Shown: piece by piece, positions 7,275 through 14,934 of the stretch | Position numbering within the stretch: position 1 is the first letter of the stretch | Layout: each line of letters opens with the position of its first letter | Assembly (NCBI GenBank): GCA_965279405.1 | Contig: OZ257157.1 | Span: 2,108,001-2,172,000 of the forward strand | Length of the DNA: 64,000 nt | Direction of reading: 5' to 3' | From: CBDDIP01 sp965279405 | GTDB lineage: Bacteria; Actinomycetota; Acidimicrobiia; Acidimicrobiales; Ilumatobacteraceae | Program-made: the position numbers and the translations under genes | The notes under the pieces: model-generated | Databases searched by the model: none | What the model saw: only the letters and a program-made list of their open reading frames with translations | What the model was told of the DNA's origin: nothing

Positions 7275-9355
7275 GAGGGAGCCTTCCAATCTGCGATCAG
7301 CGAGCCGTCGGCGGCAACGGTGACCGTCCAGCCGGGCCGGATGACGGCCGTCGTCTCGCGCTCTTCGATGATGGCCGGGCCGGGCACGATCTGCCCGACG
7401 CCGAGGTCGGTGCGCCGGTACACCGGCGTGTCCACCGCAGCGGTGCCGCGGCTGAAGCGAACGGCGCGGTGCTTGTGCGCATCGCCGTGGCTGCTGCCCA
7501 CGGTGGCCGACGGCTCCACGGTGTTGGTCGAGGCGAACGCCGACAGCCGCCACGTGACCGCTTCGATGCCCACGTCGGGGATCGTCAGGCCGTAGATGCG
7601 CCGGTAGTCGGCCTCGAACTTGGCGACCACGTCGGCATCGCTTGCCGGCCATGCCGGGCCTTCCCCGAGCCACAGGGTGATCTCGTTGCCCTGGCCGAGG
7701 TAGCGAGCGTCGAGCCCGTAGCGGAAGTGGATGTCGTCGGGATGCACGCCGGCGGCGCTGAGCACGCGGGTGCCCTCGGCGCGCAGCTCGTCGAGCAGGG
7801 AGTCGCGCTCGGCAGGATCCATCGATGCCAGCGGACGCACCTTGCTGCGAGCGAGGTCGATGCGCACCGGCGTGACGAGCGTGCCGAACGCGGACAGCAC
7901 GCTGGCGTTGGTGGGGAACACGACCCGGCTGCTTTCCAGCAGCTCGGCCACACCACAGGCGTGGATCGGGCCGGCACCGCCGAAGGCCAGCACGGTGATG
8001 CCGCGCAGGTCTTCGCCCTGCTCCACCGCGTGCATGCGCGACGCGGCAGCCATGTTCTGGTTGACCAGTTCGTGCACACCGGCGGCGGTGTCGCCGACCG
8101 GCAGGCCGAGCTGATCGGCCACCGAACGCAGCGCGGCGTCGTTGGCCGCGAGGTCGAGCGGCATCTCGCCACCGAGGAAGTACTCGGCGTCGAGCAGGCC
8201 GAGCACGAGGTCGGCGTCGGTGACGGCCGGCTTCGTGCCGCCACGGCCGTAGCAGGCCGGGCCGGGATCGGCGCCCGCCGACTCGGGGCCGACCTTCAGC
8301 AGGCCGAGGTCGTCGAGGCGAGCGAGGCTGCCGCCGCCGGCACCGATCTCGACGAGGTCGACGCTGGGCACCGACACCGGGAACCCGGAGCCCTTCTTGA
8401 AGCGGTAGATGCGGGCGACCTCAAACGTGTTGGTCAGCTCCGGCTCGCCGTGGCTGATCAGGCACGACTTGGCGGTGGTGCCGCCCATGTCGAAGCACAG
8501 CAGGCGATCCTCGCCGAGGCGCTCGGCGAACCAGCTGCCCGCGAGGGCGCCGGCCGCGGGGCCGGACTCGACGAGGCGGATCGGGGTCTGCGCAGCATCC
8601 TCGGCGGACACGACGCCGCCGTTGGAGAGCATCATCAGCACGGAGCCGCCGAAGCCCTCGGACGCCAGCCACTTCTGCAGCTCGTCGAGGTACGGCCCGA
8701 TGACGGGCATCGTCGCCGCGTTGCACGCGGTGGTGATCATGCGCGGGTACTCGCGGATCTGCGGGGAGATCTCGCTGCTGATGCACACCGGCACGCCCAG
8801 CGCGCGACGCAGGTGTTCGGCCACCGCACGCTCGTTTGCCGGGTTGGCGTAGGAGTTGATCAGGCAGATGCCGACGCTCTCGACCTTCGCCGCACGCAGC
8901 TGCTCGGCGACGGCGTCGAGCGCCTCGACCGACGGCGAGGCGACCACGTCGCCCAGCGCGTTCGTGCGCTCGGTGAGCTCGAAGACCAGCTGACGCGGGA
9001 CCGGCGGTGCCGGGAACTCGATCTGCAGGTCGTACATGTCGTAGCGGTGCTCGTCGCGGATCTCCAGCGTGTCGCCGAAGCCGGTCGTGGTGACGATGCC
9101 CGCACGGCCGATCTTGCCCTCGATCAACGCGTTGGTGATCAAGGTCGTCGCGTGCACGATCGGAGCGGTGATGTCGGCCGGGCGCACGTTGGCCTTGGCC
9201 AGCAGCATCCGCACGCCGGTGCGCACGCCGTCGAGCGGTGCCTTCGGCGTGGTGAGGGTCTTCTCGACGACCACGGTGCCGGAGGCGGCGTCCAGCAGGA
9301 CGAGGTCGGTGAAGGTGCCGCCGATGTCGACGGCGAGGCGCCAGTCGGCGGTCAT
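7271..9355 (-). CDS. hyuA: Hydantoinase A/oxoprolinase-family subunit (HyuA)
   Basis: 694 residues. The N-terminal actin/ASKHA-type ATP-binding motif is seen in LAVDIGGTFTDLVLLD, followed by HATTLITNALIEGK. In the middle are SNGGVVSAEDA, LLCFDMGGTTAKSCLI and the family block GPACYGRGGTKPAVTDADLVLG. The C-terminal half has LAFGGAGPIHACGVAELL. It phosphorylates an amide oxygen so that HyuB can hydrolyse the ring. The upstream neighbour is a small cupin, with ATGA overlap. In a pathway sense this pair is the probable ring-opening step and the best clue that the substrate, or an intermediate, is a lactam, hydantoin or imide. Confidence 0.93.
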   Translation of the reverse strand: MTADWRLAVDIGGTFTDLVLLDAASGTVVVEKTLTTPKAPLDGVRTGVRMLLAKANVRPADITAPIVHATTLITNALIEGKIGRAGIVTTTGFGDTLEIRDEHRYDMYDLQIEFPAPPVPRQLVFELTERTNALGDVVASPSVEALDAVAEQLRAAKVESVGICLINSYANPANERAVAEHLRRALGVPVCISSEISPQIREYPRMITTACNAATMPVIGPYLDELQKWLASEGFGGSVLMMLSNGGVVSAEDAAQTPIRLVESGPAAGALAGSWFAERLGEDRLLCFDMGGTTAKSCLISHGEPELTNTFEVARIYRFKKGSGFPVSVPSVDLVEIGAGGGSLARLDDLGLLKVGPESAGADPGPACYGRGGTKPAVTDADLVLGLLDAEYFLGGEMPLDLAANDAALRSVADQLGLPVGDTAAGVHELVNQNMAAASRMHAVEQGEDLRGITVLAFGGAGPIHACGVAELLESSRVVFPTNASVLSAFGTLVTPVRIDLARSKVRPLASMDPAERDSLLDELRAEGTRVLSAAGVHPDDIHFRYGLDARYLGQGNEITLWLGEGPAWPASDADVVAKFEADYRRIYGLTIPDVGIEAVTWRLSAFASTNTVEPSATVGSSHGDAHKHRAVRFSRGTAAVDTPVYRRTDLGVGQIVPGPAIIEERETTAVIRPGWTVTVAADGSLIADWKAPS

Positions 9356-9753
9356 CGCGGGGTCTCCGTTCCGAAGGGGCCGGTGCGCGGCGGGGAGAAG
9401 ACGTCGAGGATCCAGCACTCGCCGTACTCGTCGTCACCGATGAAGATGCTGTCGCCGTGCCAGATGCTGACCGGCGCGAGGTAGACGTCGCCGGCGTTCA
9501 GCACGCGACGGGTCTGGTCGTCCTGGCTGCCGATGCGGAAGTCGAGCGCGCCGCGCATGATGATCCCGATCTGCTCGTTGACGACGTGGTTGTGCAGGAA
9601 GCTGCCGGTGGCCCCGCCGGCGATGCGCCAGAACCACAGCTCGAGGTGCTCGCCGACGATGACGCGCTTGCGGAACCCGGGACGGTCGGTCTCCAGGAAC
9701 TCGGCGTCGTCGAAGAAGTAGCAGTAGTTGGACTCAGCGATGTCCTGGCTCAC
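9352..9753 (-). CDS. Small cupin-domain protein
   Basis: 133 residues. It has a single conserved beta-barrel: LHNHVVNEQIGIIMRGALDF is cupin motif 1 with its metal-binding His/Glu pattern, and LNAGDVYLAPVSIWHGD is motif 2 with the last His. Such proteins act as isomerases, dioxygenases or binding proteins on small metabolites. The start is a GTG at 9753 whose GTGA overlaps the stop of the GntR gene, and the stop overlaps the hyuA start. The unusual feature is an aromatic and acidic N-terminus (NYCYFFDDAEFLETD). A specific reaction cannot be given. Confidence 0.8.
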   Translation of the reverse strand: MSQDIAESNYCYFFDDAEFLETDRPGFRKRVIVGEHLELWFWRIAGGATGSFLHNHVVNEQIGIIMRGALDFRIGSQDDQTRRVLNAGDVYLAPVSIWHGDSIFIGDDEYGECWILDVFSPPRTGPFGTETPR

Positions 9754-10454
9754 AGCAGACGCTCCACCATGCGACGCTCGACGTCGTCGAGGTGCGCCAC
9801 GACGGCGGCGACTGCCTTGCGGGTGTAGCCCTTGACGACCGCATCGGCGATCGCCTGGTGGGCCTCGGTGGAGGAATCGATGATCCCGCTGACCTCGGCG
9901 CGGTTGACCTCCGCGTAGAGCAGCGAGGCGAACTCGCCCGAGCCGAACAGCGAGGACAGCGCCTTGGCGTGGACCTCGTTGAGCATCGGGTTGCCACAGG
10001 CACGAGCCAGCGCGGCGTGGAACTGGCGATCGATCTCGCGGAACTCGACCAGGTCGCGGGTGGTGCGAGCGGCGATGCGGGCGATCTCGGCGCGCTCGTC
10101 GTCGGTGGCCCGGCGGGTGGCCATCTCGACGATGGCCGGCTCGATCACCTGGCGCACCTCGAACAGCTGGGTGACGAGCGCCTTGCGGTCGTCACCGGTG
10201 AAGTTGACGTCGGGGAGGCGCTCGGCGACGACCGAGCGGTTGCCGCGGCGTTCCAGGTAGCCGGCGATGACCAGGCCCTGGATGGCTTCGCGCACGGAGG
10301 TGCGGGCGACGCCGAACTCCTGGCAGAGCACGCGCTCGGCGGGCAGCGGGGTGCCGGGGGCGAGCTGACCGGTGTGGATGGCGTCCGCCAGGCGCTGGCG
10401 GATCTCCGCCGACACGGTGCGGCGGGAGACGGGGTCGAAGGTGTTGTTGCTCAT
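9750..10454 (-). CDS. GntR/FadR-family transcriptional regulator
   Basis: 234 residues. A winged helix-turn-helix spans about residues 12-78 (AEIRQRLADAIHTGQLAPGT, then EFGVARTSVREAIQGLVIAGYLERRGNRS in pieces), followed by an all-helical FCD ligand-binding domain. That domain contains the usual REIDRQFHAALA block with Asp and His metal ligands, and later His residues. It most likely senses a pathway metabolite and represses both divergent operons through the palindromes at 10993 and 11252. It sits second in the leftward operon, with ATGA overlap on the VOC side and GTGA on the cupin side, so it would be autoregulated. A paralogue of identical length lies at 14935-15639. Confidence 0.93.
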   Translation of the reverse strand: MSNNTFDPVSRRTVSAEIRQRLADAIHTGQLAPGTPLPAERVLCQEFGVARTSVREAIQGLVIAGYLERRGNRSVVAERLPDVNFTGDDRKALVTQLFEVRQVIEPAIVEMATRRATDDERAEIARIAARTTRDLVEFREIDRQFHAALARACGNPMLNEVHAKALSSLFGSGEFASLLYAEVNRAEVSGIIDSSTEAHQAIADAVVKGYTRKAVAAVVAHLDDVERRMVERLL

Positions 10455-10936
10455 CGCAGACCCACCTTGGCGAACTCGCGACGTTCGGCCGGGAGGTCGA
10501 GCGGCTCGACGATCGCCTCGTGCTCGGCGTCGCCCCAGTGCTCGGAGGGCACGAGCCACATCACCTCGAACTCGAGGCCGTCCGGGTCGAAGGCGTAGAG
10601 GCTCTTGTTGGCGCCGTGGTTGCTGGCGCCGCGCAGGGCACCGGCGGCGGCGAGCTTCTCGCGCATCGTGTCGAGCTCCTCGAGCGTCGGCACCTCCCAC
10701 GCGACGTGGTACATCCCGACGGTGCGGCGGCCGGCTTCGCTCGGCCCGGCCTGCTCGCCGATCGAGAAGAAGGCGATGTCGTGGTGGTTCTGCGAGGCGG
10801 GGGCACGCATGAACACGAACGCGCCGTCCGGGTGCTCGATGATGGTCGAGAACCCGAGGACGTCCTCGTAGAACTGCTTCGTACGCTGGGCGTTGCGCAC
10901 GTACAACACCGCATGGTTCATGTTGCTGATCGGCAT
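10451..10936 (-). CDS. VOC-family (glyoxalase/dioxygenase-fold) protein
   Basis: 161 residues, with two beta-alpha-beta-beta-beta modules (NMNHAVLYVRNAQRTKQFYEDVLGF and, later, YHVAWEV, YAFDPDGLEFEVM). His and Glu residues at the module starts and end fit a divalent-metal site. Such proteins are extradiol dioxygenases, glyoxalases, isomerases or resistance proteins. The ATG at 10936 is preceded by GGGAG and opens the leftward operon. The leader runs back into the control region with the GntR palindrome at 10993. A longer reading beginning MQRCAAFP lacks a ribosome binding site. The substrate is unknown. Confidence 0.85.
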   Translation of the reverse strand: MPISNMNHAVLYVRNAQRTKQFYEDVLGFSTIIEHPDGAFVFMRAPASQNHHDIAFFSIGEQAGPSEAGRRTVGMYHVAWEVPTLEELDTMREKLAAAGALRGASNHGANKSLYAFDPDGLEFEVMWLVPSEHWGDAEHEAIVEPLDLPAERREFAKVGLR

Positions 10937-10992
10937 GGAGCTCCCTGGGAAGGCGGCGCAGCGCTGCACCCGCTCATCCCCCTGTTGGACTG

Positions 10993-11005
10993 ATGGTCAG
11001 ACCAT
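10993..11005. promoter_or_regulatory. GntR/FadR-type operator, leftward operon side
   Basis: The 13-base sequence ATGGTCAGACCAT is a palindrome around a single central base and fits the TGGT-N3-ACCA pattern of FadR-like operators. It lies 57 bases upstream of the first gene of the leftward operon, where a repressor would block its promoter. The binding protein is inferred to be one of the two local GntR regulators. Confidence 0.72.
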
Positions 11006-11065
11006 AGCGAATCGGTCGCTCGTTGGGAAGACCCCGGTTCCGGCGGAAACACAGGGTTCACGTTT

Positions 11066-11108
11066 CTGGATGTCTGAAACGCGGCAGGGCCGCGTTTCAG
11101 ACATCCAG
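11066..11108. repeat. Perfect 20-bp inverted repeat with 3-base loop
   Basis: The left arm CTGGATGTCTGAAACGCGGC (11066-11085) is matched exactly by its reverse complement at 11089-11108, around the loop AGG. It lies between divergent operons and has no T-run after it, so it is not a usual terminator. It shares GGATGTCTGA with the second inverted repeat at 11163. It may be a cruciform, a regulator site, or a small REP-like element. Confidence 0.9.
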
Positions 11109-11162
11109 TTTCAGACACTCCTTCTTCTGCCTGGGTTGGGCTTCGTACGCGCTCCGCCGACT

Positions 11163-11203
11163 TGGATGTCTGAGCGCGACATATTCCTGCGCTCAGACAT
11201 CCA
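11163..11203. repeat. Second inverted repeat, 15-bp arms, 11-base loop
   Basis: The left arm TGGATGTCTGAGCGC (11163-11177) is matched exactly by GCGCTCAGACATCCA (11189-11203). The outer part of the arm, TGGATGTCTGA, is identical to that of the repeat at 11066, while the inner part differs. This looks like a family of related palindromes rather than chance. It ends 14 bases before the -35 box of the rightward promoter. Confidence 0.88.
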
Positions 11204-11217
11204 GTTCTCGGCGGCGC

Positions 11218-11246
11218 TCGACAGTCGCCGGGTTTGTGTCTAATGT
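11218..11246 (+). promoter_or_regulatory. Promoter of the rightward catabolic operon
   Basis: A -35 box TCGACA (11218-11223) and a -10 box TAATGT (11241-11246) are separated by exactly 17 bases. Transcription would start near 11253, inside the GntR-type palindrome at 11252-11262, so the operator sits on the start site. This is the classic repressor position. The leader would be about 20 bases and carries GGAGGG before the ATG. Confidence 0.65.
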
Positions 11247-11251
11247 TCTGA

Positions 11252-11262
11252 TGGTCTGACCA
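11252..11262. promoter_or_regulatory. GntR/FadR-type operator, rightward operon side
   Basis: TGGTCTGACCA is a perfect palindrome around one central base. It matches the site at 10993 except for that base. It overlaps the predicted transcription start of the rightward operon and lies 12 bases upstream of the first start codon. Confidence 0.75.
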
Positions 11263-11273
11263 ACGGAGGGTTC

Positions 11274-11756
11274 ATGACGACGCCGACCTCACTGCTCACC
11301 CACATCGCCCTGCCCGTGCAGGACATCGACGCGACGCTGGCCTTCTACCGGAAGTACACGACGCTCGACGTCATCCACGAGCGCGTCGACCCGGAGACCA
11401 ACCTGCGCACCGCGTGGCTGGCCAACCCCGGCGACCACCCGACCGGCGATGTCGGCGAGATCGACGCCGACGAGCCGCCGGCGGCTCGGTTCGTGATCGT
11501 GCTGATCTGCGGCAAGCTGCCGACCAAGATCACCGGCGACATCAAGGAGGAGTACGGCTTCCTCCGTTCGATCAGCCACCTCGGCCTGTCGTGCGACAGC
11601 CGCGAGGACGTCGACCGCATCGCGGCGATGGCCAAAGAGGACGGCTGCCTGCTGCTCGGCCCGATGTACCGCAACGTCGTCGTCGGCTACATCTGCATCG
11701 TCACCGACCCCGACGGCAACAACATCGAGTTCTCGGTGGAGCAGGTGCTCGGGTGA
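11274..11756 (+). CDS. VOC-family (glyoxalase-like) protein
   Basis: 160 residues. It has the paired beta-alpha-beta modules: THIALPVQDIDATLAFYRKY at the start, ISHLGLSCDS in the middle, and VTDPDGNNIEFSVEQ at the end. The His residues and the terminal Glu fit the usual metal site. It is the first gene of the rightward operon, with GGAGGG 4-5 bases before the ATG. It is a distant relative of the VOC protein that opens the leftward operon, so the two operons begin with similar enzymes. Glyoxalase, isomerase and ring-cleaving dioxygenase functions are all possible. Confidence 0.87.
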   Translation: MTTPTSLLTHIALPVQDIDATLAFYRKYTTLDVIHERVDPETNLRTAWLANPGDHPTGDVGEIDADEPPAARFVIVLICGKLPTKITGDIKEEYGFLRSISHLGLSCDSREDVDRIAAMAKEDGCLLLGPMYRNVVVGYICIVTDPDGNNIEFSVEQVLG

Positions 11757-11775
11757 CGGCGCAGGCGAGGTACTG

Positions 11776-13143
11776 ATGACGTTGCTGATCACGGGCGGCG
11801 ACCTGCTGACGATCGACGACGAGCGACGGATCATCCTCGGTGGTGCGATCGCCGTCGACGGCGGCACCATCGTCGCCGTCGGCACGACCACCGAGCTGCG
11901 TACCGCCTACCCCGGTGCCGACGAGCTCGATGCGTCCGGCTGCGTCGTCACGCCCGGGTTCGTCAACACCCACCAGCACACCACCGGCGATCCGATGACG
12001 CGCAGCTGCGTGCCCGACGACCTGCCGCCGGGCGAGTCGATCTTCACGTGGGCCGTCCCGATCAACGATGCCCACCTTCCTGAGGACGACGGCCTCGCCG
12101 CGACGCTGACGTTCGTCGACAGCCTGTTGAACGGTGTCACCACGGTGATCGAAGCGGGCACGATCGGCCACCTGCAGCCGACCGCTGATGCGGCGCAGCG
12201 CGTCGGCATCCGGGCCGGTTTGGGCGTGTGGGGATGGGACATCGAGTACGGCCCGTTCACCGCACCGACGGCCGAGACGTTGGCCCGCCAGGCGGCGACG
12301 CTCGACCTGCTGCCGGCCGGCACTCGAGTCACTGGATGGGTGACGTTGGTCGGCCACGACCTCGCCTCCGACGCGCTGCTCGCCGGCGCCGCCGAGCTGG
12401 CGAAGTCCCGCGGCGCGCACATGACGATGCACATGTCGCCCACCAGCAACGACCCCGAGGCGTACCTGAAGCGCGCCGGGGTGCGGCCGCTCGTGCACCT
12501 GAACAACCTCGGCGTGCTCGGCTCGCACCTGCTGCTGGCCCATGCCATCTGGCTCGACGACGAGGAGGCCGAGCTGGTGCGCACCACCGGCACCGGCATC
12601 GCCTCGTGCCCGTGGGCGTACCTGCACCACGGCCAGGGAATGGGCAAGATGAGCAAGCACATGGCCATGCACCGAGCCGGCGTGCACGTCGGGCTCGGCT
12701 GCGATGCGCCGAACGCCAACGACGGCGTCGACATCCTCGATGCGGCCCGACTCGCGGTCGGCATCGCCAAGGACGCGGCGATCGACCCGACGTGGTGCAG
12801 TGCCTACGACGGTCTGGAGATGGCCACGATCGGTGGCGCTGCTGCCGCGGGCATGGCCGATCGCATCGGTTCGCTCAGCGTCGGCAAGGCCGCCGACATC
12901 GTCATCCACGACGGCACCGCTGCTCAGTGGCGGCCGCGCGGCAACCCCGTGCAGCAGCTGATCTGGACCGCGCAGGGTCGCACGGTTCGCGACGTGCTCG
13001 TCGACGGGAAGGTCGTCGTGCGCAGCGGCGAGTGCACCACGGTCGATGCCGTCGAGCTGGCCGAGCAGGCGACCAAGCACCAGCACGAGGTCCTCGGCCG
13101 CGCCGGCCTGTCGATCCCGCAGCGATGGCCGGTGAGCTCGTGA
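11776..13143 (+). CDS. Amidohydrolase-superfamily deaminase (TrzN/guanine-deaminase-like)
   Basis: 455 residues. The subtype III amidohydrolase metal site is complete: His-x-His in PGFVNTHQHT (about residues 60-70), His in HMTMHMS, His in LLAHAIWL and Asp in GLGCDAPNAND. A C-terminal composite-domain tail (GKAADIVIHDG, VRDVLVDGKVVV) is present. Known relatives deaminate or dechlorinate N-heterocycles (guanine, 8-oxoguanine, cytosine, triazines, S-adenosylhomocysteine). It would release ammonia from an imported N-heterocycle. GAGG precedes the ATG at 11776. Its 3' end overlaps the next gene. Confidence 0.88.
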   Translation: MTLLITGGDLLTIDDERRIILGGAIAVDGGTIVAVGTTTELRTAYPGADELDASGCVVTPGFVNTHQHTTGDPMTRSCVPDDLPPGESIFTWAVPINDAHLPEDDGLAATLTFVDSLLNGVTTVIEAGTIGHLQPTADAAQRVGIRAGLGVWGWDIEYGPFTAPTAETLARQAATLDLLPAGTRVTGWVTLVGHDLASDALLAGAAELAKSRGAHMTMHMSPTSNDPEAYLKRAGVRPLVHLNNLGVLGSHLLLAHAIWLDDEEAELVRTTGTGIASCPWAYLHHGQGMGKMSKHMAMHRAGVHVGLGCDAPNANDGVDILDAARLAVGIAKDAAIDPTWCSAYDGLEMATIGGAAAAGMADRIGSLSVGKAADIVIHDGTAAQWRPRGNPVQQLIWTAQGRTVRDVLVDGKVVVRSGECTTVDAVELAEQATKHQHEVLGRAGLSIPQRWPVSS

Positions 13144-14306
13144 TCATCACCGAGGTCAAGGCGCTCACCGCCACCTTCCCCTTCGAGCGCGACCCGCTGT
13201 CGTACTGCTTCGTGCGCGTCACCACCGACACCGGGCTCGTCGGCTACGGCGAGGCGTGCGACAGCTACGGCTGCTCGTTCGCCAACGTGCTCGCGCTGGT
13301 GATCGACGAGGCCCTGGCGCCGCTGGTCGTCGGCCAGGAGCTCGACGCGGTCGACCGGCTGTCCGAGCGCATGCGCTTGTTCACCCGCCGTCGCCTCGGC
13401 GACGCCGCCGTGGCTCCGCAGGCGCGCAGCGCGATCGAGATCGCGCTGTGGGACCTCGCCGGCCAGGAGGCTGGTCGCTCGGTCAGCTCGCTCATCGGCC
13501 GCGTGCGCGACCGAGTGCCGGTGTACGCGTCGAGCGTGTTCCTCGAGGAAGGCCCGCCCTCGTTCCACCTCGGCCTGCTGCAGCCGCTGCTCGATCGGGG
13601 CGTGCGCATGGTGAAGGTGCGCGTCGGCCCGGAGTGGCGGCCCGACCTGGCGACGCTCACCGAGCTGCGCGCGGCCATCCCGGATCATGTCGAGCTGATG
13701 GTGGACGGCAGCGAGATCTTCACCGTGCCGACCGCGGTCGAGGTGGCCAAGCGCCTGGCCGACCTCGGGGTGATGTGGTTCGAGGAACCGCTGCCGCAGA
13801 ACGAGCGGGCCGGCATCGAGCAATTGGTCGCCCAGTCGCCGGTGGCCATCGCCTACGGCGAGCACCTCTACGGCAACCTCGACGCGCTGGAGGTGCTGAC
13901 GCGCAAGCAGGCCACCGTGCTGCAACCGGATGCATCGACGTGCGGCGGCATCACTGAGGCGCGGCGGATGACGGCGACCGCCGCGTACTTCGGTGCTCGC
14001 GTGGTGCCGCACGTGTGCGCCGGCCCGATCTCGCTCGCGGCCAACCTCCACGTCGCCGCGTCGACGTCAGTGATCCGGGCCATCGAGTACCCGTTCACGA
14101 TGGCTCCGTCATGGCAGGCGTTCGCCGCCACCGAGTCGCTCGGCATCGACGCCATCGTCGACGGCGAGCTGCCCGTCCCCGATGCGCCCGGCCTCGGCAT
14201 CTCGCTCGACGAGATCGCCGTTGCCGAGCGCCCCTACCGCGCCCCTGGCGTGCGCGTTGCCGGCTCGCGAGCCGGCCTCCCCGACCGATTCGTCGGCGAC
14301 CGTTGA
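13140..14306 (+). CDS. Enolase-superfamily enzyme (mandelate racemase/muconate lactonizing type)
   Basis: 388 residues from the GTG at 13140, which overlaps the stop of the deaminase gene. An ATG at 13125 is an alternative but has no ribosome binding site. The N-terminal capping domain is followed by a barrel with the KxR motif (MVKVRVGPEW), a metal Asp in LMVDGSEIF, a metal Glu in WFEEPLPQ, GEHLYGN, QPDASTCGG and a His in PHVCAGP. It therefore abstracts a proton next to a carboxylate, as in racemases, dehydratases and cycloisomerases. The metal block DGSE in place of the common D-x-N is worth noting. The reaction is not predictable. Confidence 0.9.
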   Translation: MIITEVKALTATFPFERDPLSYCFVRVTTDTGLVGYGEACDSYGCSFANVLALVIDEALAPLVVGQELDAVDRLSERMRLFTRRRLGDAAVAPQARSAIEIALWDLAGQEAGRSVSSLIGRVRDRVPVYASSVFLEEGPPSFHLGLLQPLLDRGVRMVKVRVGPEWRPDLATLTELRAAIPDHVELMVDGSEIFTVPTAVEVAKRLADLGVMWFEEPLPQNERAGIEQLVAQSPVAIAYGEHLYGNLDALEVLTRKQATVLQPDASTCGGITEARRMTATAAYFGARVVPHVCAGPISLAANLHVAASTSVIRAIEYPFTMAPSWQAFAATESLGIDAIVDGELPVPDAPGLGISLDEIAVAERPYRAPGVRVAGSRAGLPDRFVGDR

Positions 14307-14324
14307 AGCTGCAAAGGACCCACC

Positions 14325-14933
14325 ATGACTGAGCTCGACATCCACACCCCCCGTCTGTTCCCCGCACTGGACACCGGCTTCGACGGCCCCATCGGCGGCG
14401 CCATGTCGGAGTTCAGCAGCGAGTACATGACCCACGTCGAGGACCACCTCGACGAGGACTACACGATGACCGCCGACCGCATCCTGGCCGTGCTGCGCAG
14501 CACCGACGAGCTCGTGCAGGGCTTCCAGGTCACTCAGCTCGTGCACGGGCTGCAGACCGCGACCATGGCGGAACAGGCCGGTGCCGACCTCGACATGGTC
14601 GTCGCCTCGCTGTGCCACGACATGGGCAAGATGATCTCCAACGCCAACCACCCGGCGATCGCCGCCGAGATGATCCGCCCGTGGGTCAGCGAGGAGGCGT
14701 ACTGGGTGGTCAAGGTGCACCAGGACTTCGAGGGCATGCACTACTACGCCCGCATGGGCCTCGACCCGATGATCCGCCTGAAGTACAAGGACCACCAGTT
14801 CTACGAGTCCGCAGAGCGCTTCGCCGACCAGTGGGACCAGCGAGCCTTCGACCCGGACTACCCGACGTTGCCGCTCGAGCACTTCGAGCCGATGGTGCGC
14901 GAGGTCTTCGGTCGGCCACCGAGGCGCGGCTGA
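14325..14933 (+). CDS. HD-domain protein, possible diiron oxygenase (PhnZ/MIOX-like)
   Basis: 202 residues. A full set of HD metal ligands can be read: His74 (QLVHGLQTA), His98-Asp99 (LCHDMGKM), His109 (NANHPA), His132 (VKVHQDF) and a C-terminal Asp168 or Asp171 (FADQWDQ). The order H...HD...H...H...D and the phrasing HGLQTATMAEQAGAD, as well as the C-terminal PLEHFEPMV, resemble PhnZ, the mixed-valence diiron oxygenase that cleaves organophosphonates, and its oxygenase relatives. A phosphohydrolase remains possible, but there is no nucleotide partner here and the operon is catabolic. It lies 18 bases after the enolase-family gene. Confidence 0.75.
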   Translation: MTELDIHTPRLFPALDTGFDGPIGGAMSEFSSEYMTHVEDHLDEDYTMTADRILAVLRSTDELVQGFQVTQLVHGLQTATMAEQAGADLDMVVASLCHDMGKMISNANHPAIAAEMIRPWVSEEAYWVVKVHQDFEGMHYYARMGLDPMIRLKYKDHQFYESAERFADQWDQRAFDPDYPTLPLEHFEPMVREVFGRPPRRG

Positions 14934-14934
14934 C

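Larger units (their letters stand above)
10937..11273. promoter_or_regulatory. Divergent control region of the catabolic island
   Basis: This 337-base stretch between the two divergent operons has no convincing gene. It contains a GntR-type palindrome near each end (10993-11005 and 11252-11262), a strong-looking rightward promoter (11218-11246) and, between them, two long inverted repeats (11066-11108 and 11163-11203) built on the same GGATGTCTGA core. The base composition is less GC-rich than in the genes on either side. Each element is listed separately. Confidence 0.8.

Noticed and set aside
4476..7595. 1039-codon plus-strand open frame opposite the ligase, TauD and HyuB genes
   Set aside because: Composition is that of a high-GC antisense frame (AVEHRVGQVAG and similar). 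The minus-strand genes are recognised families with overlapping junctions.
11066..11108. Perfect inverted repeat as a rho-independent terminator
   Set aside because: No T-run on either strand, and it lies between two divergent operons where no transcript ends.
10918..11259. Small open frames in the divergent control region
   Set aside because: They run across the palindromes and promoter boxes, lack a ribosome binding site and have codon use unlike the genes around.
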